Assembly: GCF_001316265.1 (NCBI RefSeq)
Contig: NZ_BBDN01000006.1
Location: 62,001 to 126,000, forward strand
Direction: 5' to 3'
DNA: 64,000 nt
DNA from: Vulcanisaeta sp. JCM 16159
GTDB lineage: Archaea > Thermoproteota > Thermoprotei > Thermoproteales > Thermocladiaceae
A program made the translations under genes and the position numbers. This document shows, one piece after another, positions 22,098 through 32,256 of the stretch (position 1 is the first letter of the stretch; each line of letters starts with the position of its first letter). Under the pieces are notes generated by a model. The model searched no databases. It had not been told where the DNA came from and saw nothing but the letters and a program-made list of their open reading frames with translations.

Positions 22098-22670
22098 TCA
22101 TGACGGTGGTACTATACCAAGTGGTTGCGGTATTCCTAGTGAGACCACAATACCGAGTATTAGAAATAGTACGCCATCAATCATCGCCAAAAGCCCCGAG
22201 ATCCACTGCAATCTAGCGTTCAATTTATAACCAGCTATTGCCGCTGTCAATACCTGTAAAGCTAAGAAGAGAAGCGCCAATGATAGTAATATTTGGTTAC
22301 CTAACCCAGCCATGACGGTGACGTATAGGAAGTATATACCGGAGTAAAGTAATAGGTGGTTCATGGCAAATAGATTGCTCTTACCTACGGTTAAGGCTAT
22401 GCCAATAGCCCAAAGAATCGCATCAAAGACAGCGGTTGCGGCTGAGGATAATATTGCAGGAAGATTCGTAGGCGAGGTACATGACATTACATCAAACAAT
22501 ACGCCTATTAGTAGCATGATGGCGCCACTAAGGAAGACAATACCCAAGTCCCTGGGTTCATTTTTCTTTCCAATATTCATATTGACACCACCTACTGTTA
22601 TTAGCATGGCGCCACCAACTATATACACAAGATCTGTTGCCGCCAGAGCCATACTAGAGGCAACGCTCAT
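22098..22670 (-). CDS. Six-helix integral membrane protein
   Basis: This 190-aa protein consists almost entirely of six hydrophobic helices with short loops. Size and topology resemble small amide/urea (AmiS/UreI) or acetate (YaaH/SatP) channels, but I see no decisive motif. It lies between a convergent amidohydrolase and a divergent MFS transporter. A transport role is inference. Confidence 0.55.
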   Translation of the reverse strand: MSVASSMALAATDLVYIVGGAMLITVGGVNMNIGKKNEPRDLGIVFLSGAIMLLIGVLFDVMSCTSPTNLPAILSSAATAVFDAILWAIGIALTVGKSNLFAMNHLLLYSGIYFLYVTVMAGLGNQILLSLALLFLALQVLTAAIAGYKLNARLQWISGLLAMIDGVLFLILGIVVSLGIPQPLGIVPPS

Positions 22671-22825
22671 ACGGGTTAATCGGTAATTAATACTAAGTTT
22701 AAAGTACTTCTTTTACTTTTTATATTTATATTATCTATAATATCAAAAATTATATATACTATATCAGGTCATAATTAGTTACTTATACTTACAATAAAAA
22801 TTTAATTGCGCTATATTATAGAAAC

Positions 22826-23919
22826 GTGGTGAGGAAGGTAGCTATTGCAATTGTTATAATATTGGCTAGGGTAATATATAGTGCCTACTGGTTTTACCTA
22901 GCACCCGCTCTGCCAATAATTGGCGTTGAGTTTAGGGTTGGTAAGGCATTACTTGGCCTGGTCCCACTCATATTCATCGTCGGTGCTGCAGCATTTCAAG
23001 TACCGGCAGGCATTATCGCAAGTCACCTAGGCAATGCCAGGACCGCAGGCCTTGGTCTACTTACTATGGCGATTACGGGCTTGTTAGTACCCTCAGCATT
23101 AACTTCTATGAGGTGTTAATCCTCAGGTTAATTGCCGGTGTTGGTGCTGCACTATTCTTCTCGACGGGTGCTGCAATACTATCGACCGCATACCCTGAAC
23201 GCGTCGGTACATTACTTGGCATTTATAACGCAGCCTTTGGCCTTGGGTCGGGAATAGGCTTAGCGTGGAGCATTACATATGTATTCCTTGGGTGGAAATT
23301 ATCAACGCTGCTTCTCAGTATTGTTGGCATTCCTGTGGCATTGATAGTATTCTTTATTCAGGGTGGTTACATGCATAGGTTGCGCATTAGGTTTAGTCGT
23401 GATGCAGTAGTGATTGGTATAGCAACGAGCGGCTTTTGGGGTGCGTATTACGCAACCGGCAACTTACTGCCCACTTACGCCGTTAGTAGGGGTTTGCCTC
23501 TCTATGTATCCTCATTATTAACGTCAATAATGCTTTTCTCAAGTATATTTGGAGGGCTTTCTGGCCGAATCATTGATGCCATTAGAAATAGGGTCTTATT
23601 AATAGTGGTGTTGACTATAGTGGGTACCGTACCGCTAATCTTCATACCCACGTTAAATATCGCAGCCATAATAATTGCTGGGGGTTTAATGGGTTTCACG
23701 AATGAGTTGGCATTAACCGCAGCATACGCGTTAGTTGCTAGGCATGAGAACCCGGCCCTCTCGCTGGCGACATTGAATGCTCTGAATATGGTCATTGGCA
23801 TGTGGCTTAGCGTTGTGTTTACGGAGACCATGGTAGTATCATACTCATTGCCCTGGATATTAATGATAGTAGTGTCCTTACCGCTCCTACCACTGCTTAG
23901 GCTTGCGAGGGTTACCTAG
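22826..23919 (+). CDS. Major facilitator superfamily transporter (one frameshift)
   Basis: This is a 12-helix MFS permease of about 365 aa. The first frame covers helices 1-3 (ILARVIYSAYWFYLAPALPIIG, VPAGIIASHLG). After an indel near 23103 the second frame continues NFYEVLILRLIAGVGAALFFSTGAAILS and runs to the end. The AALGxGxxxx-like stretch GIYNAAFGLGSGIGLAWS fits the mid-protein MFS helices. The substrate is not deducible. It is convergent with the APC permease, overlapping by 8 nt. Confidence 0.8.
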
Positions 23920-25349
23920 TCATTTTATAATTATGAATCCTCGACCCAGAGAATGTCCCTCGAATTACTAACGTCCTTACCACTAGGTAAACCACGGCTA
24001 TCGCGAGGACTACGAAGTATGGCATTAGCTCAATTATGTTTATGCCGAGCACGGACTCCGTAGCCGTAAATATCGTTATTAAGGCCGCCGCCACAGACAC
24101 CACCTTATCCAACCACCTAATTGTGTCAACGCCGTAAAGCACGGCCTTTATCCTCATCGTAGCGGCCCTAAGCAGGGCAAAGTTAGCTGATAGGTGGACT
24201 ATCAAATTGGCGAGCATCGACAGGAAACCAAGGAGTAGGAAAGCATTGAAGGGCCCGAGTAAGTAAGTAATCACTAATGCAATTGCGTCAAGGGCCAACG
24301 CACTGATTAGCACTGAGATTACTGGGTTACCCTTACTATTAACCAACGATAATAAACCTGGTAGTTGTCCATCATCGGCCATGGCATATAAAGTCCTTGA
24401 TGATGCAAGTACGTAAGCCAAGGCGCCAAGCACGCCATCATTAATCATTGCAAAGATTACTATTGGGTCGAGTAACACGCCAAGGAAGTGATGTAGTACT
24501 ATTACAACAGGTGATAAACCTTACCAGTGGCCTCATTTAAGAACCTAATAAACTCATGAATGTTCATGTATGATAAGCCAGCGACTGCCGTTGAGTAAAT
24601 GGCCAATGCGGCCAGGGCACCGCCAGTAATTATGACGGTCTCCACCGCCCGGCTTATCGTCTCCCTAGCTCTCTTAACCTCGCCGCTCAATGGCGCTATC
24701 GTGCCGTAGCCCGTGGGAATCGCTATTGCGTAAACTACGGCAACCATCAATGTTGACAACGGTACTGAGCTTACGTAAGCAAAGGGATTGAAGAGAATAC
24801 CATGTGGGATCAGAAGTAATGCCATGGATATTAATATGAGGCTGCCATCTCTAACGAACCCGCGAAGATGGCGTAGCTAGCCGAGATTCTAATACCCAAG
24901 TATGCTAGTATGGTCATTATAGCCAGGGATATTGGTAAACTGATTTGCCAGGGATCCCCAGTATCCATTGGGCGAGGTATGAGGCACCGATCACGTAGCG
25001 GCGCCGTAAAGAATTGCATAAAATAGATAATTCCAGCCAATGAAAAAACCCGTGGACTTACCACCGAGGTACTTAGTGGCGTACTTATAATAACCGCCGG
25101 CTTCCGTGACCCTCTTACTAAGTCGTGCAACCACGAAGCCGTTGATAAATGCTATTAGTGTCCCAATTATTATAGCTACGGGGCCCGCCAATCCGGCTAT
25201 GGCTAGGGTTGCAGAGGCATAGGTTAGGTCGCTAAGAATGGTGATTGCCCACCTAGGCTTGCGAAGAATACGTCCCAGAATCCCAGCACCCTACGCAGGC
25301 CGACCTCGCTCACACTACTACGCAGGTTATTGTTTACATGATTGTTCAT
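23912..25349 (-). CDS. APC-family amino acid permease (about five frameshifts)
   Basis: This amino acid/polyamine transporter is reconstructed over several frames. From ATG 25349 it begins with RRVLGFWDVFFASLGGQSPF, the typical first helix of archaeal APC permeases, then LAGPVAIIIGTLIAFINGF and RVTEAGGYYKYATKYLG. Breaks near 25224, 25005, 24930, 24828 and 24495 separate the pieces. The last piece contains ALAYVLASSRTLYAMADDGQLPG, a conserved APC loop. Total length is about 480 aa with about 12 helices. Substrate unknown. Confidence 0.8.
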
Positions 25350-25472
25350 ATTTATGGCTTTATGATATCATAGAAACGTGGTCTTTAAAAATCTAACTGT
25401 TTTTTTACTGAAGTATTCACCGTACATGGTCGTGGGGAACCTGTATTGTTTATGATTACTTTTAAAAATTTT

Positions 25473-26066
25473 CTATTTAGAGTAATTAGAAATTGAAGGA
25501 CAGGTTTCAGCCAATAATTTCCTAAGCACTGATTGGGAATCACCAGGTCCTCTAACATAGTGATAAATAACATTACCGCAATTAAGGTACCTACCTCTAC
25601 CAGTGATTATGTGAATCTCACTTCCTAACCCACAGGGATCATGCACTAGCCTCCTGAAGTACCTCATGTAGGTCTTCGTCAATCTAATAATCACGTAATC
25701 CCACCTACTGCTTACTAATTCATTCATGTCCGGATTGCCGTAAGCCATCCACTTACTTAACACGGTCTCGTTAGTACTCCCTAAATAAGCATCGTAGGGT
25801 ATTATCCACCTCTCACCACTTATAATACCATATCTAGCGGATAATACAAAGACATTAACACAACTTCTGAAGCGTCTGAGAATTCTGAACTCAGGTCCAT
25901 CATACATATCAAGGGCCGGCCTCATCAAATCACTCAACGCACTCACATACTCGTCCTCTCTCTCAAGGTCAAAACCAGGTACCAAACCAAGTCTCTCCTT
26001 AACCAACTCAATCCTAACCGACTTCCTCCTACTGCAATTAATAATTACAAGAACCCTCCTGCTCAT
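25473..26066 (-). CDS. DUF6884-like protein
   Basis: This 197-aa soluble protein begins VLVIINCSRRKS and later has ALDMYDGPEFRILRRF and VLSARYGIISGERWIIPYD. That pattern matches the DUF6884-type domain found in archaeal and phage proteins and related to parts of nucleotide- or tRNA-modifying proteins. Its start overlaps the stop of the DUF364 gene by 4 nt, so the two are coupled. Biochemical role unknown. Confidence 0.6.
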   Translation of the reverse strand: MSRRVLVIINCSRRKSVRIELVKERLGLVPGFDLEREDEYVSALSDLMRPALDMYDGPEFRILRRFRSCVNVFVLSARYGIISGERWIIPYDAYLGSTNETVLSKWMAYGNPDMNELVSSRWDYVIIRLTKTYMRYFRRLVHDPCGLGSEIHIITGRGRYLNCGNVIYHYVRGPGDSQSVLRKLLAETCPSISNYSK

Positions 26067-26850
26067 TGAACGGCACCTGCTGACACGTACTTAAACAATA
26101 ACCCCATCCTATCAAGTAATCTATAACCGGCCCCAAGTTTAAGTAACTCAATGACGGAGCGAGGCTTCTTAACCAGTGAACTACCAATGACGTTGATGCC
26201 CAACCCATGCAGCACTGGGGGATAGGCGGCAGCCGTGGGCCCGCTCAATACGGTGATTGCCCCATCCCTCCTCATGGCCAGTAATTGATCAATTGTATTA
26301 TTTACCATCGCGGAGCCCGTTATAACGAGCATATCGCAATTCGGTATTATGAGTGGTGCATCGATATCAGGATAACCATCATGCCTCAAGTCACTCCTCC
26401 TCTCCAGTTGATAAACACAGCACTTATCCCTGAGTGCCTCTGCAACCGGCGTAATACTACCGACAAAACAAGCCGTGCACGAGGCTTAACAAACCTCAGA
26501 ATCTCGCTCTTTAAATCACCCTGAGAAAGCCTGAGCCCATCACGCACAACCAAGTAATTAGATACGGCGTTAATCAGTGCAATCCCCAGGGCCCTAACCA
26601 GTGAGTCTAGGTTAATAACGAGTTCAGGGAGTTCCTCAACCCTAGGGACGACGCCGACCTCGCCAGTCCTTAAATCCTCAACCGGAGTGTAGGCAATGCC
26701 AAGGAACTCCCCAAGCCCTGTGTTTATAAGCACGTAGGTATAGTTAAGGCAGTTGCATTGGTCAAGGACCTCAACACGGTCATTACCGAGGAGCTTCAGG
26801 ACCTCCTCAGCAACCTGCCTACTGAAGAATCTCCACATACTACCTCCCAA
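26063..26850 (-). CDS. DUF4213/DUF364 putative metal-chelating protein (one frameshift)
   Basis: The N-terminal half (GEFLGIAYTPVED, RALGIALINAVSNYL) fits DUF4213. The C-terminal half (DMLVITGSAMVNNTIDQLL, TVLSGPTAAAYPP) is the DUF364 Rossmann-like domain described as putative heavy-metal chelation. A shift of one T near 26478 joins the halves through VGSITPVAEALRDKCCVYQLERRSD. Corrected length is about 263 aa. It overlaps DUF72 upstream and DUF6884 downstream, forming a tight three-gene operon. Molecular function is not known. Confidence 0.75.
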
Positions 26851-27592
26851 TCAACTTCGTGAATCTGAGGGCATCATCAAGCATGTGCGCGTTATTAAAC
26901 ATCACATATACCGTGGATGACTCAATACCATCAACGATGGCCTTAAGTCTCCCAAGGTCGTCATCGGTGTACTTATATGAGTAATTAACCTCACCCTTAC
27001 CAATTCCATGAAGCCTAAAGTAGGTTATGTCATGAGGAATAAGAACCTCATGCTTAAAGGGATCAACAACATGCACAATACCCACCTCCTCAAATATCCT
27101 CTTCAGTAAATTAACGTTATTATAACTAACGCCCCTAGGTTCCCAACCAATCCTATCGCCACCACCTATCGTGCGGAAGAACTCAACAACATCCCTAACA
27201 CTATCCTCAGTCACCTCCATGGAAGGCGGCGTCTGAAAGACATAAAACACAGGGTTAAGTGGCTTAGTCACGTTAACAAATTCATTCCAAAGCTCGAGAT
27301 TCTCCCTCGTGGGCCTAAGCAAGCCATAATTACCCAAGTCACCCGTTAACCTAGCCCTCCTTATCCTGCGCCAAGTCGGTGAATCACTGGTATGTGTTAA
27401 TCCTTGAAACACCTTAACGGCAAACTGAAAATCAGCAGGGGCCTCCCTCCTCAGGCTACTCATCCTCTCCGGTGTTGGCAAGTCATAAAAGGTCTCCTGC
27501 AACTCCACAACCTTAAATAATGAGTAGTACCTTGATCGCGCCGTGGGAAATCCACAAGTACCTATCAAGATATTCCTCATTATATTCCTCAT
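26840..27592 (-). CDS. DUF72 (YecE-like) protein
   Basis: This TIM-barrel DUF72 protein of about 250 aa shows ILIGTCGFP at the start, VELQETFYDLPTPERM, FQFAVKVFQGLTH and FRLHGIGKGEVNYSYKYTDDDL, which are the family's conserved segments. Two ATG codons (27592 and 27577) are possible starts; the second gives MRNILIG, closer to the family. First gene of the DUF72-DUF364-DUF6884 operon. Function unknown. Confidence 0.82.
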   Translation of the reverse strand: MRNIMRNILIGTCGFPTARSRYYSLFKVVELQETFYDLPTPERMSSLRREAPADFQFAVKVFQGLTHTSDSPTWRRIRRARLTGDLGNYGLLRPTRENLELWNEFVNVTKPLNPVFYVFQTPPSMEVTEDSVRDVVEFFRTIGGGDRIGWEPRGVSYNNVNLLKRIFEEVGIVHVVDPFKHEVLIPHDITYFRLHGIGKGEVNYSYKYTDDDLGRLKAIVDGIESSTVYVMFNNAHMLDDALRFTKLIGR

Positions 27593-27742
27593 TAAATTAA
27601 TAACCCTAATTATGGGCTATATTATGCTTTATCCTGCTATCTCTCGGTAATATGGCTCCATCTAACGACTTTTATTAGCTATTTCCTAATTAGCTAGGTT
27701 CTTGCATTTTATGGGTTTAATTACCCTTGAATTATTACTTAC

Positions 27743-28109
27743 GTGTTATGGGGTTACGTCAGGGTTAAGGGTGTTATAGGTAATGCGGATAAGTCGAGGG
27801 TTAGGGAGGTTGATTTCCTGGTTGATACCGGCGCGTTTTATACCGTGATAAATCCAAACCTTGCCGAGGACCTGTATAAAGCCCATGGCGAGTATAAGGC
27901 TTAAGCTGGCTGATGGTCGCGAGACCACCGCTAGCCTATCGCTGGCTTACATGCGATTCCTTGATAGGGATGGTATATTCCCAGTAATTATTTTAGAGTC
28001 CCCCGAGCCATTACTTGGGGTCGTAACCCTCGAAGGTCTTGGTCTTCGTGTTGACCCAACCACTGACCGATTAGAGTATTCGAGACCATACGGATTGGCG
28101 GTACTTTAG
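27743..28109 (+). CDS. Clan AA (retropepsin-like) aspartic protease (one frameshift)
   Basis: The first frame contains VREVDFLVDTGAFYTVINPNLAEDL, with the DTGA active-site motif of single-domain retropepsin-like proteases. After an indel near 27874 the second frame continues PMASIRLKLADGRETTASLSLAY and ESPEPLLGVVTLEGLGLRVDP, the beta-rich remainder with the LLG strand. Corrected length is about 122 aa. The start is uncertain; GTG 27743 is chosen because earlier frames stop. Many archaea carry such small proteases of unknown substrate. Confidence 0.65.
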
Positions 28110-28220
28110 GTCATTTTTTTCCACGCAATAATGGCCATGGGGTTACGTATTAATTACTTGAAACTAAAACTAAATTATTACTTTAGAATGGAGTGCCATT
28201 AATAGAGGTGCGCCATATCG

Positions 28221-28621
28221 CTATGACGTCCGTAATACATCATGCGGTTCTAATCTCTCTATGTCCGTTTTATCGAAGTCCTTATCGAATGATATCAATT
28301 TAAGGCCCATCTTCTTAGCGTAGTAATAATGAAGACCATCGTCAAAGTCCAAGCCTACCTTAAACGCAAGCTCCGCGGCCATAGCCTCCTCATCAACCGG
28401 TGAATCGATTATTACGAGCCCACGCCAAGTACTTATCTCAGACAGGAACTTACTTACTAAGTCAGGCTTACCCAGAATGGCTGATATGGCATGTATAGTG
28501 AAATGAAGAGTGTAGGCCTAATGTCTCCTTTCTTAATCCTGTTAAGGAACTCATAGCACTCAGCCCACTTATCCCTTCTGTATATTACCTCCAGGAATAT
28601 GTTGGCATCAATTAGGTACAT
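28221..28621 (-). CDS. PIN-domain (VapC-like) toxin ribonuclease (one frameshift)
   Basis: From ATG 28621 the protein reads MYLIDANIFLEVI, with the first acidic PIN residue, and KWAECYEFLNR with the second. After an indel near 28510 it continues HAISAILGKPDLVSKF and ends with FDDGLHYYYAKKMGLKLISFDKDFD, carrying the last acidic residues. Corrected length is about 133 aa. The gene overlaps the ribbon-helix-helix antitoxin gene by 14 nt, the usual order for a vapBC pair. Confidence 0.8.
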
Positions 28622-28883
28622 GGGTCCTCCTCCTTAAGGCCTCGACGAGGTCCTCACCACTCCATTGATAATCAGACTGAAGGCCAAGGCCCACAATAGC
28701 ATCAATACTACCATTAGTCTCACCATAAAGCGCTAGTTCCCTGGCTATTAAATCAGCGACAGCCCTCGATAACGAACCTCTTCTAAGCCCATACCTCTCA
28801 GCCACGTACCTACGAAATCTCTCAGCCAAATCCCTAGGCAACTCAACTTTAATAACCTCAACATCTCTCTTACCCTTACTCAT
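28608..28883 (-). CDS. Ribbon-helix-helix VapB-type antitoxin
   Basis: The small protein MSKGKRDVEVIKVELP... has a beta strand followed by two helices (DLAERFRRYVAERYG, SLSRAVADLIAREL), a CopG/RHH DNA-binding fold. A C-terminal acidic stretch probably neutralises the toxin. I start it at ATG 28883; ATG 28913 would add 10 non-conserved residues. It overlaps the PIN toxin downstream and probably autoregulates the pair (known behaviour of the family). Confidence 0.75.
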   Translation of the reverse strand: MSKGKRDVEVIKVELPRDLAERFRRYVAERYGLRRGSLSRAVADLIARELALYGETNGSIDAIVGLGLQSDYQWSGEDLVEALRRRTHVPN

Positions 28884-29099
28884 AAACCAAACACTAAGGA
28901 AATATAAGTACAAAAGTACTTAAGAACCTTTTTATTAAGCAACGCCAAGCGTTTAATGATATCAACCACGATTAATATTACAAGGTTTAGGAAACATCAA
29001 TAATGAGGTTGATCAACAACCTTAAGTAGTGAATTTAAGGTAAATAAAGTATCACATGGTTTCTTTGGCAATCCCGACCATTGCTATTCCCGGCGAAGT

Positions 29100-29774
29100 T
29101 CATATTGACGAACAACACCTCTCAACGATATAGTTAATTATAACCTCCTGACCGCATTCGCATATGTTGACGGACCTAAGCCTTAACCTAGGCCCCTCCA
29201 TCGTTGTTGGGTATCCCTCGCCCTCTATGAATGATGTACCTGCCCCAAATACGTATGGTGATATTGTGAGCCTAATCTCGTCCACAAGCCCCTCCTTAAT
29301 CAATTCCCAATTAAGGTGTCCACCACCCTCCACAAGGACCCTCCTAACGCCCCTCTCCGTGAACAACTTCTCAAGGACGTCTTTAAGGTTAACACGTTCC
29401 TTACCCATTACCCATACCTCAACGCCCATGTTCACTAATTGAGTGATCTTACTACGGTCTGCCTGTTCCGTGGTGACTATTATCGTCGGTGCCTCCTTAT
29501 TCGTGACTACCTTAGCTGTTAGTGGTGTTCTCATTTTCCCATCAATAACGACCCTTATGGGGTTTCTAACAGCCTTAACATACCTAGGCGTTAGTGTTGG
29601 ATCATCATTAATTACCGTATTAGCCCCAACCATTATCGCATCGACACTTGCCCTAACCTCATGAAGTCTCTTTAAGTCGAAGGGGCATGAAAGCCTTGAG
29701 TAACCGGTCTTACTGGCTATCCTGCCGTCCACCGAGGCCGCCGAGACAATAATCACATAAGGTCTCTGCATCAA
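29100..29774 (-). CDS. RibD-C type pyrimidine reductase of riboflavin synthesis
   Basis: The protein is a 2,5-diamino-6-ribosylamino-pyrimidinone 5'-phosphate reductase (RibD C-terminal/RIB7 family), which reduces the ribosyl side chain early in archaeal riboflavin/F420 synthesis using NADPH. Diagnostic segments are VSAASVDGRIASKTG, VDAIMVGANTVINDDPTLTPR, NPIRVVIDG and RRVLVEGGGHLNWELIKEGLVDEI. It is intact at about 224 aa. No other riboflavin gene is nearby. Confidence 0.88.
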   Translation of the reverse strand: MMQRPYVIIVSAASVDGRIASKTGYSRLSCPFDLKRLHEVRASVDAIMVGANTVINDDPTLTPRYVKAVRNPIRVVIDGKMRTPLTAKVVTNKEAPTIIVTTEQADRSKITQLVNMGVEVWVMGKERVNLKDVLEKLFTERGVRRVLVEGGGHLNWELIKEGLVDEIRLTISPYVFGAGTSFIEGEGYPTTMEGPRLRLRSVNICECGQEVIINYIVERCCSSI

Positions 29775-30140
29775 CCACCCTTTGACCTCACTAAGTCAAG
29801 GCTTAAAAAAACATGGTGGGGTGGGATTACTATTAAGATAAGGGTGCATTAATGATCCCTAATCACCTCCTAAGCTACACCATGTGTACCGCCAGGTTAG
29901 TCCTTGTTAAGACTTTCCTCATTACTCACGATATTAAACCTACCCAGTAACCACCCCTCATCAGGCTTTAACCATGTAATGCATTTGAGAACCTAAATAA
30001 TTTCGTAAGGCACCGCAGGCTTAAGCGAGCTTTCGTGAACTAACGTAAGGCGTTAAAAATTGGCCAATGGCTATGTTTATGGGTTAACGTTTATGCGCTT
30101 GATGACATCAGAGTTATTTAAGGCGTCTCTAATTAATCGT
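29775..30140. other. Intergenic region with no recognised feature
   Basis: I see no gene, repeat or RNA here. The stretch has several stop codons in all frames. A few C/D-box-like words occur, but without a consistent box pair. Confidence 0.5.
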
Positions 30141-30283
30141 CTATATTACTATTAGGCCAAGTACTTTATTCGACTTATTAATTAATGATTCCTGGCCGGT
30201 ACGACCACCTGCATACTCGTTCTTAACTTGATAAATTATACAGACTTGTTATCACGGCATATTGCAACAAGGTCTATTCCTTC
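30141..30283 (-). pseudogene. Possible remnant or frameshifted fragment of a PD-(D/E)xK nuclease
   Basis: On the minus strand, two adjacent frames read EGIDLVAICRDNKS and then IYQVKNEYAGGRTGQESLINK, ending at TAG 30141. The spacing of D in IDLVAI and Q-x-K in YQVK resembles the catalytic core of restriction/Holliday-junction type nucleases. There is an in-frame stop just before EGID and no full domain. It lies directly downstream of the DNA methyltransferase on the same strand, suggesting a decayed restriction partner. Weak evidence. Confidence 0.35.
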
Positions 30284-30322
30284 TTAAATATAAGCTAGGT
30301 CTTGTTCCTTATTAATTACGAA

Positions 30323-31534
30323 TTAATTCTTACTCATTATTAGTAGGTGTTCTGTTGGTGTTCTTTCGTCAACTAGCCCTGTTGCTGGGTTTCTCTCAAC
30401 CTTGAACAGTCTCCTTGAGACTATCTTATCCACTAGGGTTACCTCGTGCTTCCAGCCAAGGCTCTCCAGGTGTTCCCTGAGTATTTCGTCTATTGGTACC
30501 CTGATGTTCCTAATCTTTGTTGGCCCTACGAATATCGCCATGACCCTCCCAACCCTCTCGTGGTTGTTGTTTAGGAAGTGGGCCAGCGACTTGAAGTATG
30601 CGTCGTAGATTTCAAGGAGCTTCTCATGGTCGAGCTTCCTAACCTCCTCCCTAATCCTCGCATAGGTTTCACTATTAACCTTAACGTTGGGTGGGTTGTT
30701 ATATGGTATTTCATGCTTGGACAACTCGGTTAATTTGTTGCCATAGCCGAGCCAAGCCAGTTCAAGCTTAAAGGACCTAATGTACTCCTGGGCCTGTAGG
30801 TACGGTGGCGAAGTTATTAATACATCAACATCCCTATCAAGCCTCATGTTCAGTGAGTCAACCCCAGCCCTAACAATTAACTCAACCCTCTTGGGACCCC
30901 TGTACTGATAATCCCTAATCTTATCATAGGTCTCCCTGGCATACTGCCAGTAAAGCTCCCTTAACTTGCTCCTCCAGTCGCTTGACAACAATTCCTTAAC
31001 CCTAGCCTCAGCCTCCCTTGATTTATACAGTTTAGCAATCTCCAAGTCAGCATAGCTGAAGTACCTAGTTACCTTAAGCAACGGTATTGCCACCACGGGC
31101 TTCAAATCGCTCGGCACTGCGTAGTGCCAGAAACCCCAGGCGCGACTCAGGACTTCGTAGAACTCCCTCGGGTGCCAATAATTGATGTTGCTCCACAGGG
31201 GCCTGTAGGGCCTGCTGAACCCCCAATCGATGTCGAAGTCACTGAGCCTCAACTCGCCCATGTACGTTGACGCCTTAACGAGGACCTCCATGATTGGGTT
31301 CAAGTCCCAAAGAACCGCGTTTCTGCCGGTGAGTGATGCCTCAATAGCCACAGTGCCATAACCAGCGAATGGGTCGAAGACCCAATCACCAGGATTAGTA
31401 TACTTATTAATCACGTACCTAACGACATGCGGAATAAACTTGGCAGGGTACATGTAAAGTGCGTGGGTGGCGTAGGTGGTCGATGGAACATCCCTAACCA
31501 ACTCCCTAAACAAAACCTCAACCTTACCTTGCAT
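30323..31534 (-). CDS. DNA methyltransferase (N4-cytosine/N6-adenine, TSPPY type)
   Basis: This 403-aa AdoMet-dependent amino-methyltransferase has motif I FDPFAGYGT at residues 53-61, the catalytic motif TSPPY at 241-245, and an N-terminal YATHALYMYPAKFIPHVVRY that frequently precedes motif I in TSPPY methyltransferases. TSPPY is more often seen in N4-cytosine enzymes. A long helical insert separates the two motifs. It is intact, with no complete restriction endonuclease beside it; a nuclease-like fragment follows downstream. Confidence 0.85.
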   Translation of the reverse strand: MQGKVEVLFRELVRDVPSTTYATHALYMYPAKFIPHVVRYVINKYTNPGDWVFDPFAGYGTVAIEASLTGRNAVLWDLNPIMEVLVKASTYMGELRLSDFDIDWGFSRPYRPLWSNINYWHPREFYEVLSRAWGFWHYAVPSDLKPVVAIPLLKVTRYFSYADLEIAKLYKSREAEARVKELLSSDWRSKLRELYWQYARETYDKIRDYQYRGPKRVELIVRAGVDSLNMRLDRDVDVLITSPPYLQAQEYIRSFKLELAWLGYGNKLTELSKHEIPYNNPPNVKVNSETYARIREEVRKLDHEKLLEIYDAYFKSLAHFLNNNHERVGRVMAIFVGPTKIRNIRVPIDEILREHLESLGWKHEVTLVDKIVSRRLFKVERNPATGLVDERTPTEHLLIMSKN

Positions 31535-31679
31535 TTCTATGGATACTACCGACTCAGACTTTATAATTAACTAACTAAACGTATGCGCATAGTATTTCTT
31601 GCGTAGCCACAAGTCATTAAGTAGCTCATTATTCCATACTCAGGATGATTACAGGCACTACCTACTGCATTGCATCAAT

Positions 31680-32216
31680 TCATTTTAGGCGAACTAATCT
31701 GGCTTCATCATTGAAAAAAAGCTTCAGGAATGCGAGCCTATACTCGTCATTAACCGGTATGGCAACTAGGTAGCCGGTATAGAGACCATACAGCACTAGG
31801 GAACCCCTTGGTGCAAGGAGTACGGCGGGTATCGCGAGTAAGTCCTCCTCGCCATCAACTTGTATGAGCACGTGAACACCACTAGCAGCATACCTCATTG
31901 CATCTTTCACGGTATTAATTACATCAACACCCAGCGTTGCTGGCCTATTAACCATATTAATGACTCTGTCAAAACCAGTAACCTCAACATTGCCCATGTC
32001 AATTGTCCTCCTAGTCTTCAAATCCATAAAAGCCAGGTTAGGAATCCTCCAATACTTCATTGTGTTCATTGTGACCACATCACCAACTGTTATAAGGAAG
32101 GAATTCTCATACTCGCTCCTTACCCTAATAATCGACTCGGGTGCCTCCCTACCAATTGCTATACCAAGTGGCCAAGCCATCATGGACCTAGCCCACTTAC
32201 TGGCGAGTATATACAC
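31680..32216 (-). CDS. GTP-dependent dephospho-CoA kinase (DUF359)
   Basis: The 178-aa protein matches the archaeal DUF359 family, now known as GTP-dependent dephospho-CoA kinase, the last step of CoA synthesis. Diagnostic segments are ITVGDVVT near residue 42, FMDLKTRRTIDMG, NRPATLGVDVI, and IQVDGEEDLLAIPAVLLAPRGSLVLYG. It is intact. It is divergent from the unknown gene at 32257. Confidence 0.85.
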   Translation of the reverse strand: MYILASKWARSMMAWPLGIAIGREAPESIIRVRSEYENSFLITVGDVVTMNTMKYWRIPNLAFMDLKTRRTIDMGNVEVTGFDRVINMVNRPATLGVDVINTVKDAMRYAASGVHVLIQVDGEEDLLAIPAVLLAPRGSLVLYGLYTGYLVAIPVNDEYRLAFLKLFFNDEARLVRLK

Positions 32217-32256
32217 AGCAATGGCTTATTAACAAGTCATTAATAAGGAATATCGC

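Noticed and set aside
29775-30140. C/D-box small RNA candidates
   Set aside because: Single words such as TGATGA occur, but no consistent C, D', C', D set with correct spacing was found.
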